Below are positions 21,812 through 33,286 of a stretch of DNA of 64,000 nucleotides, in pieces. Origin of the DNA: Strobilurus pachycystidiatus (lineage: Eukaryota; Basidiomycota; Agaricomycetes; Agaricales; Physalacriaceae); assembly GCA_019915135.1 (NCBI GenBank), contig JAHLMK010000006.1, positions 1,178,001 through 1,242,000 on the forward strand. Reading direction: 5' to 3'. The position numbers were made by a program, and so were the translations under genes. Positions within the stretch are counted from its first letter, which is position 1. Each line of letters opens with the position of its first letter. Under the pieces are notes generated by a model. It saw nothing but the letters and a program-made list of their open reading frames with translations, was not told where the DNA came from and did not search any database.

Positions 21812-23248
21812 TTAACATGTTTCTAGTCCAACCCTGGCGTCATAACGCGTCATACTACGCACATCTGTACACTTCACGTCTCCATAATATACACCGCTAA
21901 GATCTTCATGCCAAAGCCAACTGCTAGTCCTGCAATGCTGCGTCGTTTTAACGAAGCCCTTGGCGGTCTTTTCTTGAATCATAATACATACCTGATAATC
22001 AAAAACAGGTACCGGGCTGTCTTGCGCCTGCTTGTGGATGTTTGTGGCCCGTTCGCCGACTCCCAGACTATTGCTTCTGGCCCCATGATCGTCATGAATG
22101 AATATCTTGTAGCCGAAACGCGACCGTAGTCCTATCAAAGGAGGTTAGCTTGGCCTTTGAGCAGAAGGATATTTCTGACTGGTATAATAGTCAACGCTTG
22201 CGTAGGAACCGCCTTCGTTCTATGAACCATTTCCTGAGCTATACAATCATTCGCTGACACATCCCAGAGTATGAGATGCTGATGACGGCTGATGAGGAGA
22301 AAGGCGTCGCGATGAACAAAAGAAACTGGAAAGACGTGATCCAGAGCATTGGTCAGAGGAATTGTTATGCGCGTTGGGATGTTGGATGAGAGGTGGTGGC
22401 ATGTATAAATCCAGCCATCTTGTCCGAGCAGAGCAGACACATATCGAAGGCCATCTGTAGACACGCACATGCTAGAATAAGTCAACGGGCGGCAGCACTG
22501 TGAATGTTGAAGTTGGGCGCACATCCGACCAGCGGCCCCAGCCTCCAGCACATTGGGCTTTGCGTTTTCCAGAAAGGTCTTATGGCTAGGAAAAGCAAAG
22601 AATAATGTAAGACGCCGGTTGATTTGAATCGTCGAGTTGTCACCGACATAATGCAATCCTGGTACGCAGCGCGAAACTCAGACGTGTTATGGTTTGACCA
22701 GCGCAGCGCCAAGATCGGAGACAGAGTGGGCATGGTTACATTTTCCGTGTATATCCACCTGGGGTTTGAAGATCGGCTCCAGCTCCTTGGCCTTTTCCAC
22801 CTTTGTATGACGCCTGCTGTTGCCACCAAGAGCGTTCCCCCGGTTGGATCAATAAGCAGCGCGTTGATTGCGCGTTCAGGGAACGCACGCAGGCCCACGG
22901 AGTGACCGTGCGCCTTGTCCTGACTCCTTGTGAGCTGACTGAGAGAACAGGGCTTTAGGCACTGCGCACCTTAGAGAAGTGGATGACAGTCGTCACGAAG
23001 CTTCCGTCCTCGTATCCGGTAATGAAGGTATCATTGGCGTGCCAGATGACCGCAGAAGCACGTGTTGTGGAGTCCTGTATGTATACAAGGATGCAGGCCC
23101 TCCCGGATATTGCATGTATAGAGACCCGGCGGCCTTTGACAACAGCCAGAAAGGTAGAATTGACCGAGAAAGCACCCAGAGAAATGTCCTCTGAGCCAAC
23201 GAGTCGTTTTTCGGCGTAATACCGAATCCTGCATTCGTCCTCGTCCAT
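21812..23248 (-). CDS. WD40-like beta-propeller protein, multi-exon
   Basis: Starts at 23248 (MDEDECRIRYYAEKRLVG). Exon 1 ends at a GTGCGC donor (about 22974) and joins exon 2 in frame (AHGHSVGLRAFPERAINALL). Blade-like strands include LAVVKGRRVSIHAISGRACI, AVIWHANDTFITGYEDGSFV, LLIDPTGGTLLVATAGVIQR, VSTDGLRYVSALLGQDGWIY and DAFLLISRHQHLILWDVSAN. These show the hydrophobic-strand plus W-D pattern of WD40 repeats. Frames shift near 22.65 kb and 22.14 kb, presumably across introns, ending near 21812. Such proteins usually scaffold complexes; no specific role is visible. Confidence 0.5.
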
Positions 23249-24315
23249 GTCAAGCGATTACAGGTGATAGATAGCAGTCAAAGGCGGCGAAAATGGTTGC
23301 CACTCGGGCCTCGGCCCGCATTGATCGTGTGCGAGTCGTTCCGACGGCGGCGTCCGCAGCCAGCCGAGCTGCCGAAACGCGTCAAATCAGGTAAGTTACG
23401 AGAACCTTGACCTGAAACCGGACACTTGCCTGGCGGAACTTCACGGTAACTTATATGAGAACTATGCACTCTTCTTGATTCGTGGCATTAACGTTAACGG
23501 CCCCGGCAGTGCGACAAATTTGCCCTAGAGTGCAGTAATGAAGAGCTGCAAGACATCCTCAATCAAGCGCCCTGCACGACTGCTTAGGCTGGCACGACTG
23601 CTGTGGCAGGCGTTGTTTTCCTTGCTTGGCGGCTATTGATTGGAAGCTGTTGGTCAAAATGGCCAAAATATATGTGCGGGAGCTTGCCGGCATCTTGGGA
23701 TTGTACATTTGTACCTGGATAAAAAAGGCAACCGATATTGCGTTATCGTTGACCAGTCTCGTTAACCAGAATCTGTGAGAGGTAAGAAGATAGTCGTTCT
23801 TATCATTGTTAATTAACACTGTGATGATCATTGGGCGTATAGAAAATAGAGCCTGGAGCGAAGGTAACACGAGGTGCCAGAGGGTGACGGGTCTGACAAC
23901 TTTCGCCTCCGTCGTACTTCCGTCGTTTGATGTTGTTTATTGATTGATTGATGTGACCATGACGGCGACGCCGTCGCGGTCGCGTGCTCTCGTCTGCTTC
24001 TACTCGTCTGGCCCCAGTCTCCCGTCGGAGGCTTGATTCAAACTAGGAACACCTTATCACAGACGGCCGCGATGCTTGTTGGCAGCTCCTTGGCTTTCAG
24101 TTGGTTTCAAGTTCGGCGGGCAGACCGCGATGGAAGTAAGGCAGAACGGGTACGATGCGCCTTGACGCGGCTCATTCGCGGACCGTCCTTCGCTGAGCCC
24201 TCAGCTCAGGGAGCGACGCTGAGATCCTCGAGCCCTCGGCCGTCCCGAAGCCATCAAGCAGAAAGCTTTGGAGCGCGTCTTGATTGCGAGATGGAATCTG
24301 GTTCTTTTCCAACGT
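23249..24315. other. Intergenic region, nothing recognised
   Basis: There are only short frames on both strands (23278-23469 minus, 23559-23870 minus, 24033-24401 plus) with no motif. This is the upstream side of the WD40-like gene and the downstream side of the H3-mimic gene. Confidence 0.5.
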
Positions 24316-26416
24316 CTACAAGAGAGCCGTACCGTCGCCGTCATGGTTCTGACGCCAAAGAATCTGTTCATACGCTAGGTTGGGGTACAGAAGATCCTTA
24401 GCCTCCACAATTTGCCGGAACTGCATGACTCTGAGGCGAGTGGCGCAAGCGGTGATCCCGGTCTTTCTTCGTGACCCCGTACCAGCGCCACAGGACACTG
24501 ACGTACTACCTGCGGCAGACGGAGGGCGGCCGGATATGGTTGGAATGGCAAAAGCGGGAGTCGCTCGCAAAAAGTTGACATTGCGTAGATATGCTCGAAG
24601 AATTCGAAGTAAGCTACTCACGCATGTCCTCATCAGAGCCATCGGCGTCCTCGTCGTCATCCTCCGGTATCACTGTTGGGATTAGAAGCCGCTCAACCCA
24701 GTAACGCCCCCCCCCTACAGTCGGTCGTCCAACCCTTGTTCGCACCCCTTTGGCAGCGACGGGAGGGAATTGATCATCATATAGGGCACCACAGTTGTGG
24801 TTGGAACACACTAGGCCTCCCAAGGGATCCTCAACCCACATCCGTATCGCATCGCAATCCATGCACTGCGGAACAACGAGCTGGCCATACTGAATGCGAG
24901 TGACGTGATGAAGGACGTAGCGATTGTCGTGCCCGTCAAAGAGAGCCCGTACAACTGTCTCCAGGCCCAATGCACGCTCGATTGGAATTACGATGGAGAC
25001 GGCCTCGTTCCAAGAGCTTCCCGATAGGAAGTGCTGCTCAAAAAGGCGAACCAGAAAAGTGTTGGTGTAGCTAGCATGTAGCGTGATAGTCTCGAAGCCG
25101 ACAATTATGTTGAATATGCTAGGAGTAAAATAAGCGAGCGTCCAGAGATCATAAAAGCTGCGTACTTTCGTCTGTAGAAGCGGAGAATGTCCTGCTGAGC
25201 TTTGGGACGGATCCACGGCCCGCCGCAGCAAGCAAAAACGCAGGCTGAATCAGCGGCCGATAATATTTTTGTCAGCGCACTATTGTTGCCAAAAAGAAAG
25301 TCCGTGAACTACAAAGGAGCATGAGCAACGCCATTGTTCATGAACAGGGTGATTCGAACTCACTGGCCCGATGCGATACGCAGCAGGCTTGTCAATTGAG
25401 CCAGCATGGATGTCGCCTGTGTCAGGCGTTGAATGGGCATATATAACCGTAATGATACGGGTTGGGCTTAGGGAACATGAGTGACAGAGGATGGAAAGAT
25501 AGGATTGCGTCACCGGATAAGCTCTAGATATGCGCCAAGCTCTTGAAGAACGGCTGCCATTTTTTCCGTACTTTTTTCGTCAGGAAAGCAGAATGAGACG
25601 TCGATAATGGTCATCTTGTTGCTGCCGCTTCCCTCGTGCTCGAAGTGATCGAAGAATTTCATGTAGATGGCCTCGGCGGGTCCGCCGTCGGTTGTGATGG
25701 AGTATTGGTGGAAGTTTAAGATCAGGAGGGAGGTAGTGTTACTGTAGCTGAACAGAGCAGGCCCGCAGGGACCCGCCTGCAATTTTGCCTTGCAAACCTC
25801 TCCGTTGATGCGTAGCCCCTAGAAGAACATATGAGAACGAAATAACCGGCCACGTAGAGATGTACCCACCTTCCAGGGTTCCTGAGGGTAGACAGGATGG
25901 TCACCCATTGCGATGAGGCCCTCCTCCTTTTGGCGTCCGACTTGCCGCTTGAATTCTGCTTGTTTCTCGCGATGCTTAGTGAGATGGCATTGCATGCAAA
26001 TGAAGGATAACGCCGCGGTCGTCACGTCGCCATCGAAGTATATTAGAAGGCACCCTGGTGTGCCTTTCTCGTCGGCGGGCGTGCGCCAGCACAAAGCTAC
26101 AGGGCAGTAGTCGCAGGTGATGAGACGGCCGCCGTCGTGACAGACGCCGCAGAACTGGAAACATGTAAGTAGATGGAAGCAAGAGGGAAGAAGTAGTTAC
26201 ACGGCTGGACGCTGTATCGTGCTCCTCATTGGTGGCCTGGTATGGTACCCGACGGATAGTGAAACCGGGCCGGGGCAGAGGAGGTGGTTTCCGGTCGACT
26301 GGCTTGACGAGGGTGAAAGGGTTTTTTCGAGTGCGCCGGGCACGGAGAGGGATGAAGTGTACGCGGGTCGCTGCACCTCCCTTGGCTTTGCGTGCGGTCT
26401 GCTTCGTCCTCGCCAT
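24316..26416 (-). CDS. Histone H3-tail mimic with PHD-like zinc finger
   Basis: Seven exons join in frame: 26416-26201, 26154-25870, 25818-25514, 25466-25364, 25308-25166, 25118-24622 and 24563-24316. They encode 598 residues; the first five introns are 46-51 nt. The first ten codons spell MARTKQTARK, identical to histone H3, followed by AKGG (H3 has STGG). A basic linker comes next, then a PHD-like finger at about residue 73 (FCGVCHDGGRLITCDYCPVA, then CMQCHLTKH). The middle contains VIYAHSTPDTGDIHAG and ACVFACCGGPWI. A second Cys cluster (CMDCDAI ... CSNHNC) precedes an acidic tail (IPEDDDEDADGSDEDM). H3 Lys4 and Lys9 equivalents are present, so it could be a substrate or competitor for H3-tail writers and readers; that is inference. 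The C-terminal architecture resembles a lineage-specific mushroom family. It appears intact. Confidence 0.8.
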
Positions 26417-26543
26417 GGTCGTCTTAGAAAGAAAAGCGTCCCTGTCAGGTCCCTGTGATGGCGATCGTCCCTCGAGGAAGTCCGACGCCTGTCCGACGGC
26501 ACATTGCACGAGATTGCACGCTTGCGATCTGTTTCACTGACGA

Positions 26544-27060
26544 TTAAACTGCCGCTTGCCCGTCTCGCCGCCGCAGAACGCGTGTAGGCAGGTCGACGAA
26601 AGGTTGAGGCGCGCGGACGCGGAGAGTGATCACACTGTGATCACCCGCTGGGTGGGTCAGATCTGCGTAGTGATAGACGCGGATGGCCGCGCCTGCAGTC
26701 TCACAATCAATGATCCCTCCGTATGTCCGTACTCGCGTCTGTAACAGACTGATGCAATACGGCATAAAGATCTCAGCTGTTCTCTTGATGCTGAAAGACT
26801 TCGCGAGATCCCGTGCCATCTTCGTGCGAGTCTCCTTCCTCGGGAGTGAGGATGGGTTGTCGCCGCAAGCCGAGCATGAATTCCGACCCCATTCTCCATA
26901 TCAGCATCTCCTCCATCATATTCCCAGACCTCGTCAACAGCTTCCTCAAAAGTCAGATCCCTGGCCAGTGTATGAACATGGTCACCGACGCGTTGGATTG
27001 GCCAACATGAGATGGCCGGGCGTGCATAGAAAAGGAAACCTGGATCGCAATTTCTCAGAG
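26544..27060 (-). pseudogene. Frameshifted lineage-specific gene fragment
   Basis: The upstream frame reads LFYARPAISCWPIQRVGDHV, then FEEAVDEVWEYDGGDADMEN and HARLAATTHPHSR. The downstream frame, shifted within 26.80-26.83 kb, reads MARDLAKSFSIKRTAEIFMP, then YCISLLQTRVRTYGGIIDCE and RAPQPFVDLPTRVLRRRDGQ. The two halves follow each other directly without splice signals, so a one- or two-base indel is likely. The family appears mushroom-specific; its function is unknown. Either a pseudogene or an assembly error fits. Confidence 0.45.
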
Positions 27061-27479
27061 AACATGTGCGAGCTCTGAGCCTCGCTTTGATTTGTGGTTC
27101 AGTCAACTCCAAGCGATGAGCGCACGTCAGCTGCACAATTTCGACAGCCTTTGTCTTGCTCTCTCCTTGCAGAAAGCGAGCTACGAGTGAACGATGGCGC
27201 CGCGTACGCTTCTCGACAGCTGGACCATCACGTAGCCGGAAGTCTGTTCAAGAGAACACGCATAATATTTCCAAGAGAGCGTAATTCTTGGCGTATAATG
27301 AGAACCAGCTGATTAATCTCGTGATAGAGGTCGGCCTTAGGCTGACGTGGCGCTAGAAGTGCCCTGCGTCAAGTCTGCACATGTCAGCATCCGAGCTTGG
27401 GTAATATTATACAGGGACACTTACCTCGGATCTGATAACACTGGCATGGGCCGTAATACAGACGATCTATGTCAATTGG

Positions 27480-27502
27480 GTGATGATGATGATGATGATG
27501 AT
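27480..27502. repeat. (ATG/TGA)n microsatellite
   Basis: GTGATGATGATGATGATGATGATGGGG, seven TGA units, immediately precedes the left arm of an inverted repeat. Confidence 0.9.
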
Positions 27503-27540
27503 GGGGAAGAGTATCTACAGAAGACCATTGCTGGTATCCG

Positions 27541-27620
27541 TATACCGTAAGCGGAAGGGCCAAGGTTGCTTTTTGATTTTTTGTGTCAAATCTCGACTGC
27601 CGCTCAGTAGGTCACCAGTT
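27541..27620 (+). repeat. Left copy of inverted-repeat pair
   Basis: TACCGTAAGCGGAAGGGCCA, then AGGTTGCTTTTTGATTTTTT and GTGTCA, are shared with 28255-28348 in inverted orientation. Past the near-identical 45 bp, similarity weakens but keeps a B-box-like GGTCACCAGTTCAATCC. That is compatible with a small tRNA-derived SINE. Confidence 0.6.
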
Positions 27621-28254
27621 CAATCCTATCAGGGTGTCCATCCCGGGAACCTTCTGGGACCAGGACTGGCTCTCTGATAGTCCGGTCCAGGAGAATCATT
27701 ACAAAAAAGGTTGACGAGACACATGTAGCCCCCAATTTAGACAAGTTTCGAGATGTGGCGCGATTTCGGATCGATCACGTGATTGGCACACGTCCACTTG
27801 TCCTCGACCAATCGACCTCAAATGGCAGACCCTAAGATGCATTCAGAAGCTCTATGAGATGTATACCTTTCAGACAGGAGTCCAGCACCTTACTTTCCGA
27901 CCCTTCCCAATGTACTTACAGTACTGTACTGTAGTAACTTACTCAAAATTTGAGTACTTCAACGGCAGAACATCTTCCGGGGATCTATCCAATGGATTTG
28001 AGAGTCCCTCAGGTGTGTAGAGGTTGACTTAGGACTTTTTGCTGGGCCCTCCCCCCCTTAGGACCGTCATTCCCTACTTAGTTGAGATTTCTGATCACTG
28101 TCTGAAGTTTATGGCTCTGATAGCTCTTGGCATGGTGGTTGATGCGTCTCTACACACCCAGAGGCTTCCGGGACTGATTAAAAGCCTGACAGAGTAACTC
28201 AAATAGCGCTAATAGCCTGCGTGTTCTTGAAAAGTCGGACAAAAGGACCGCTAC
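27621..28254. other. Spacer between inverted repeats
   Basis: AT-richer DNA of about 630 bp without a coding frame. It includes short dispersed runs such as GTACTTACAGTACTGTACTG (about 27911-27930). Confidence 0.5.
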
Positions 28255-28348
28255 ATGCAGTAATTGAACGGGTGACCACCGACTTCGACAAGTGCGAATG
28301 ACACAAAAAATCGAAAAGCAACCTTGGCCCTTCCGCTTACGGTAATCC
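28255..28348 (-). repeat. Right copy of inverted-repeat pair
   Basis: The reverse complement reads TACCGTAAGCGGAAGGGCCA, then AGGTTGCTTTTCGATTTTTT and GTGTCA, one mismatch over about 45 bp to the left copy. GGTCACCCGTTCAATTAC follows in the B-box position. The pair could fold into a long hairpin transcript. Confidence 0.6.
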
Positions 28349-28641
28349 GTAGTTGTCCGCACAAGTGTGATCCGGCACTTCACACCCGCGGCGGGCCTCC
28401 TTCCCATAGCACTTACGAACGACAAAACTAGTTGTCGCCTCCGTCTTATGGGTTAGGCCAATTCAGTTCCTTACCCCACTCTCCGAGGGTGTAACCGTGT
28501 TTTTAGCCGGTCTTTGAATTGTCTCGCTTGTGCTCAACCTTTGTCATTCAGTTTCCGCTCGATCGTACATCGTTTATTGTCACAAACCCAGTAGTACGAC
28601 ATCTTCGTTTACTCAATTGATCTTCGGAACCTAGTCACAGT

Positions 28642-30690
28642 CTAACCAAAACCTCTGTTAAGGTAGTAGTCCTCATCGTCGGACGCAGGATCGTCACCAC
28701 GGTCTACTTCCACATTGTCAGCCTCGACCTCGTCGTTGTACAACCACGCCGCCGGCACCCACTCCTTCTCCTTATCAAAGACAGCGAAAACCTCCACCAC
28801 AAAACATCCAAAGAGCCCCAGAGTCTTCTCGTTCTCCAACAACTCAACCAGTCTATCCCCACAAGATAAAGCCGTCAGCCTCGCCCTGACGCCCCTCTCC
28901 TTCTTCTCTGCGTCACGCCAAAAGATCTCCCTCCTCGCCGCCAGCGTTGGGGACGCCTCACACTCCAAGATAGCATGTTCCTCTGTCTCAGTTGTAGCCA
29001 CGCAGAAACGGCATAGGCGCCATTCACGAGGGATACGGGGGCGGTGCTGGCCGTCCGACTTGCGCAAAGTCTCGATGCTGAGGCGATGATCCGAGAAGAC
29101 GAGCCGCGTCAGAGCACGACGACTGTCGGGAGAGCCCAGTCCAAGATAGTTCCGGAACCTGGACAGTTCCACACCTCTGGCACCAAATGACGCCACCGTC
29201 AAGGCACTACTGCGTCGTCTCGGTAGACTTTGACGCATTCTCGTCTGTAACATCCACAGCTTCACCGAACCCATGATCTCCTCCATCAGCCATGCATCGC
29301 ATGATTGACACACATCCTTCGCCACGTCGTCATACCAGCCTTCCCTTCTCGTAGCTTCCAGACTCCAATCGGAGACGGTGACCGGCACAGGGAGCTTGCC
29401 CAGTATGAAGCGAAGATCCATCAGCCAGCCCGCCTTGTCGTCAAGATGTAACGCCATGGCGTCGGTCATCGCGCGATTCGGAATAGTTGAGTCCTCCAGA
29501 AATGTTCCGTATCGCATATGCGACAGGACAAGGAGCAGGCGACGGGAGCGCAGTGGTACAACACCCGTCTCCGTGTAGAGGGGCACTACGGAGCAGCGCT
29601 TGGAAACGTTGAGCATACGTCGTAGGAAAAGTTTCTGAACGTCCTCCAGCTCCTTCAGGTTGCTTGGTGTCGTATCAAGCGCCACTTCACAGCCAAAGGT
29701 CAGGTGCGGGTCAACCAGAGACATGTAGAGTTTCCGCCCGTGTGTCGCAGGGATAGGACCGACGTGTTTTTCAATCGCGTAGGTAGTGTTGACGATCCTG
29801 CGAGCTGCGGCTGCCTTCTCGATGTAGTGCTGTGTGAAGATATCCCGAAAACGCGTGGAGAAATGGATCCCCACAAACTTGTAGTCCTCGACAAGCTCAA
29901 GGACTCTCCCATTGATGCGGAGAGTTCCCACTCCAGGCTGCTGACCCGCGCCTCCCTTCCTCCTGAAAATCATCCACTGCGTCTTCTTGACGCTGACCGT
30001 CATGAAGTTCAGCCTGCACCAACGGAAGAAGGCGTCGACTTTCTTCTGCAGGCCCTCCAATGTTGTAGACCAAAGGGCTACGTCGTCTGCTTGCTCCACG
30101 TGGCACACTACTCTCCCTGCCAGTCTAATGTCGTCGCCGTCCTCCCCAATGTAGGAGCCCAAATCGGCGAAGAAGATATTCCATAAGGTTGGCGACGCAG
30201 AGTCCCCCGTCAGGACCCCCACCAGTAACTTGAACGCCTCGGTGACCACCCCGTCATGGCGTACGCTATAGGTCATCCTAGCGTAGATCAATCTGAGCCA
30301 GTCGAACATTGGCCCAGACACACCGGCGTTACACATCTTGATCCACAAGCTGTTGATGTCGGTTGCGGGAAAAGCATTGGTCAAGTCAATGAATGCCACA
30401 AACAGGTCTTTCCCCGCAGCCCATGCCCGTTCAATCGAGGCGCGCAGAATGAACGCGTTGTTCGGTGTTCTCATATTCTCCTTAAATCCGTTTTGACTTT
30501 CGGGTACTATGTCGTTGGCCGCGGACCATCGCCGAATGCGTTCCTCGATGATTAGCGTGAAAACCTATGGTATTATCTCAGTCGAGTGATAATTGTACTA
30601 TAGCGCAACAGGGTCAACCTTAAGCAAGCAACTCTCCAAGCCAATGAGTCGGTAACCCGTCGGTGATGCTGATGTGCTTTTACGTCGCCT
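28642..30690 (-). CDS. Non-LTR (LINE-type) reverse transcriptase
   Basis: The main exon 30564-28642 is open to the stop. Reverse-transcriptase blocks are visible: FVAFIDLTNAFPATD (motif A), FKLLVGVLTGDSASPTLWNI (motif B, normally with a P-G-S type core), QADDVALWS (motif C catalytic Asp pair), and YKFVGIHFS (motif E region). The C terminus carries a Cys/His knuckle, CRFCVATTETEEHAILEC. A 54-nt GT-AG intron (30618-30565) joins an upstream piece (YRLIGLESCLLK) to VFTLIIEERIRRWSAANDIV and SQNGFK. No apurinic endonuclease domain is found upstream, so the element is 5'-truncated or belongs to the single-domain mushroom RT family. The first exon and start are unclear. A second, truncated copy lies at 41812-42721. 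Confidence 0.8.
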
Positions 30691-30847
30691 AGTCGCAGAG
30701 GGAGCGGCGGGGGGAGTAAGTGAGGTATCAGAGCAAGAATTTGCGCTCTGCTCATTGCCCCGGAAGCCTTGTGTCGAGGGGAAAGAGTGCAGTGGCCCCG
30801 AGAACGTGCCAATTGACAGCTGTAAATCATTACTGGGGCCGGAACCC

Positions 30848-31605
30848 ATGGCCGCCGACTCGCTGGCGGACTCTGGGCGGACTTGCCGTCATTCTGGGTT
30901 CAATCACCCGGCTATCTCCCACGTCTCTGACCCCAACAGTAACCCTCTTGTATCTCAACACAAGACTAGATCTCAGACGGTCAATTGGCAGTCAAAAAGA
31001 GGACTCGAGGTAAGGTACCTTTCCATGATCGAAATTTGTACTCTGACCACCTTGTTTCACCTCATTTCAGATTCTTTAGACGGCTCTGAGCTCCGGATCC
31101 GTCACGCGCCTCAATCTACCTGCGCACAAACGACGTATAATCTGTTGACGGCTCCGCCGCCACACGATGCGAAGCCTCGTCTGAGGGCTCTGACAAAAGA
31201 AGTCACCCCATCCAGACCTGCCCTGATGTTCAACGATTTATCCCCAATGCGGATCTGGACGCTTTGAAGGGTCACTTGGAGGATATTGCAATTCGAAGAG
31301 TACGTTACCTTTTGATTCCTGATTGCGCTAACCCTCATTTCGTTGACTCAACTTTGCGCTTGCGTGAGTCTTTGGACTATCCGCCCGCTATGCGACCGTC
31401 TGCGCCGACCGAAAGGGCGTTGGCCAGGGAGCTCGACTCAGCGGCGCCCGCAACGCCACACTGCGCGAAGACTCCCTCCCTCGCCCAGCTAATACGCCAG
31501 CACCACGAGATAGCCTCTCTGGTCTAGAACGACGTAACGTGGGCTTTTTAAAAGCTGCGCATATCGAACTCGGCACTCGTTATGTGAACTTGGCAGATGG
31601 TACGT
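30848..31605 (+). CDS. Hypothetical multi-exon gene
   Basis: A plausible start at 30848 (MAADSLADSGRTCRHSGFNH) is followed by GTAAGG/TTTCAG and other splice signals. Protein-like stretches are ASSEGSDKRSHPIQTCPDVQ, FIPNADLDALKGHLEDIAIR and ALARELDSAAPATPHCAKTP. Exons change frame several times and I could not build one consistent model, so borders are tentative. The family is unknown. Confidence 0.3.
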
Positions 31606-32526
31606 ACTTTTGTCTTTCAGAGCATTTTGTTCGCGGCGTTGACAATGCGAAAGGGGTCCTCGCGGGGTGAGTTCTGAGTTGAATCGCTGCGTCTTTGGAC
31701 TGTAGATGATATACCCTTGTTCTCGTGTACTGGCGGAGGATTGGGTAGCAATGAGCGGGATGAGGAAGGATGAGAACCAAGAGGTCCGGGGCAGATGTTG
31801 AGCGGTCAGAGAGGCCGCGCGATAGCAAGAGCAAAGCGTAGCTACCGCACTTTGATTCGATAGAAAGCTAATTGAAAGAGAACTCGTCGACACCCTTAGT
31901 ACACACTATTCAAAATGAGTACATGTACTTACCTCTGAAATTCGAATTTGGTTGGACTCTCAGAAATACTGCCCGGTCAGACTACGCCGTTTGACGTCCC
32001 AGATCCGCCCACGGAGACGTTTCAAGATACTATATATGCAATATCCTATTGAAATTTAGAAAAGCCCAAGACACAGACAAAAATGCCGACCGTCACCGGC
32101 GTACTGATATACGCGAACTCGTTACGCCTGACTGCGTCTACTGTGCCGAAATCTCCTTCCATCTTTTTCCAAACGCACTTTGAGACGGTTGCGATCGAAA
32201 GTGTGGACCCTGGCCGCGATGTTCCAGGTTCAATTCTATAATTCGGGGCGCGGGATGATGTTCGGGCTGCTGTATTCAGAGGCCAAGATGTGAGATAGAG
32301 CAGAAACGCCGCCGCGTTCCAGACGTGCGAGTAGAGTGCGAGGTACTAGTAACTAAAGTAAGTGGGAGTGGAGGTGCACGTGGTTTGATGCCCAGTGATC
32401 GGCATCGGCTTGACTAGCTCCCACGACCTGCGCTAGCTGTTCGACCTCCTCCGAACCTCTGGCGTACATTTCTCAGCCTCAGTTTGCTCTGGACTACTTA
32501 ATTCTACCTGGAGCTCACTGTAAAGC
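31606..32526. other. Intergenic region, nothing recognised
   Basis: Minus-strand frames at 31489-31893 have no motif and composition unlike the neighbouring genes. From 31.9 to 32.5 kb no frame over 60 codons is credible. Confidence 0.5.
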
Positions 32527-33286
32527 CTATGTAATCGAAACTCCCGTGAAAATTGACGCGGAAAAGCAACGCTGGACGCGTTTTCTCGACTCGACGCTGC
32601 TCAGCGGCTCCCTGGACCTGGCGTCATGATCTTCCGGCGATACCATCTTTTCGTCGGGCAGGGTAATGACGCGTGCCGACCTTGTCCTCCTCCGTCCCCT
32701 CGGTTGACTTTGCTGACAATCTGTTGAGTCGCACGCGGGCTCTTTCATTGGCGCGGCTGGTTCTAAGTCTGATCTGTCACACAGGCCTACTACTACTCCT
32801 GGAATCTCAGGAATCTCGGTCGTAGATGCAGCTCTACGACGCGGAGACTTGGAATTTCCAAGGAAAGTCATTGGAGGTATGCTTCGATGTTCCTCTCTAT
32901 TTTGGCTCATTGGATTGCTGACTTTGTTTCGGCAAGCGAATACGATGCTCAGATGACTTTTCTTGCGCCCAGAGTAGCGGAGACCGCTTTCAACTTTTGC
33001 GGGATCCTGAACGTGCTTCTGAGCATACCGCCACTTTAACCATTTTCGTAATTCTGGAGCGCGTGCGACGTCAATCAGACGTTCAGGGATGGCGACCTTC
33101 TGATGCTCCGCCCTCAAAATGGAGCCGATTGAAATCTGGACGTTGCTGAAGACGATGGGATAGAGGAATGGGTACGCCTAGAGAGACGAGGTAAGTCCCC
33201 CTTCTTCGTGGACGAACCCTTGCTGAATCTTCACTCAGGTCATCTATATACGAATCGGACGAAGGGTATACTACCTGCTCGCCCAT
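32527..33286 (-). CDS. Hypothetical basic protein, two exons
   Basis: Exons 33286-33218 and 33177-32527 join in frame across a 40-nt intron (GTTCGT...CTCTAG), giving 239 residues. The start is MGEQVVYPSSDSYIDDLSED. A folded-looking stretch follows (FLYPIVFSNVQISIGSILRA; RLIDVARAPELRKWLKWRYA), then a long disordered basic tail (QPRGRRRTRSARVITLPDEK). Possible DNA- or RNA-binding by charge only. No family is recognised. Confidence 0.55.

Noticed and set aside
25341..25410. tRNA-like sequence on the minus strand (TGGCTCAATTGACAAG ... GAGTTCGAATCAC)
   Set aside because: Anticodon and acceptor arms do not pair, and the segment is exon 4 plus the donor of the H3-mimic gene, where it reads GSIDKPAAYRIGP in frame.
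28255..28348. Terminal inverted repeats of a DNA transposon at 27.5-28.3 kb
   Set aside because: No target duplication is visible outside the arms and the arms contain B-box-like strings, so a pair of inverted SINE-like copies fits better; kept only as a repeat pair.
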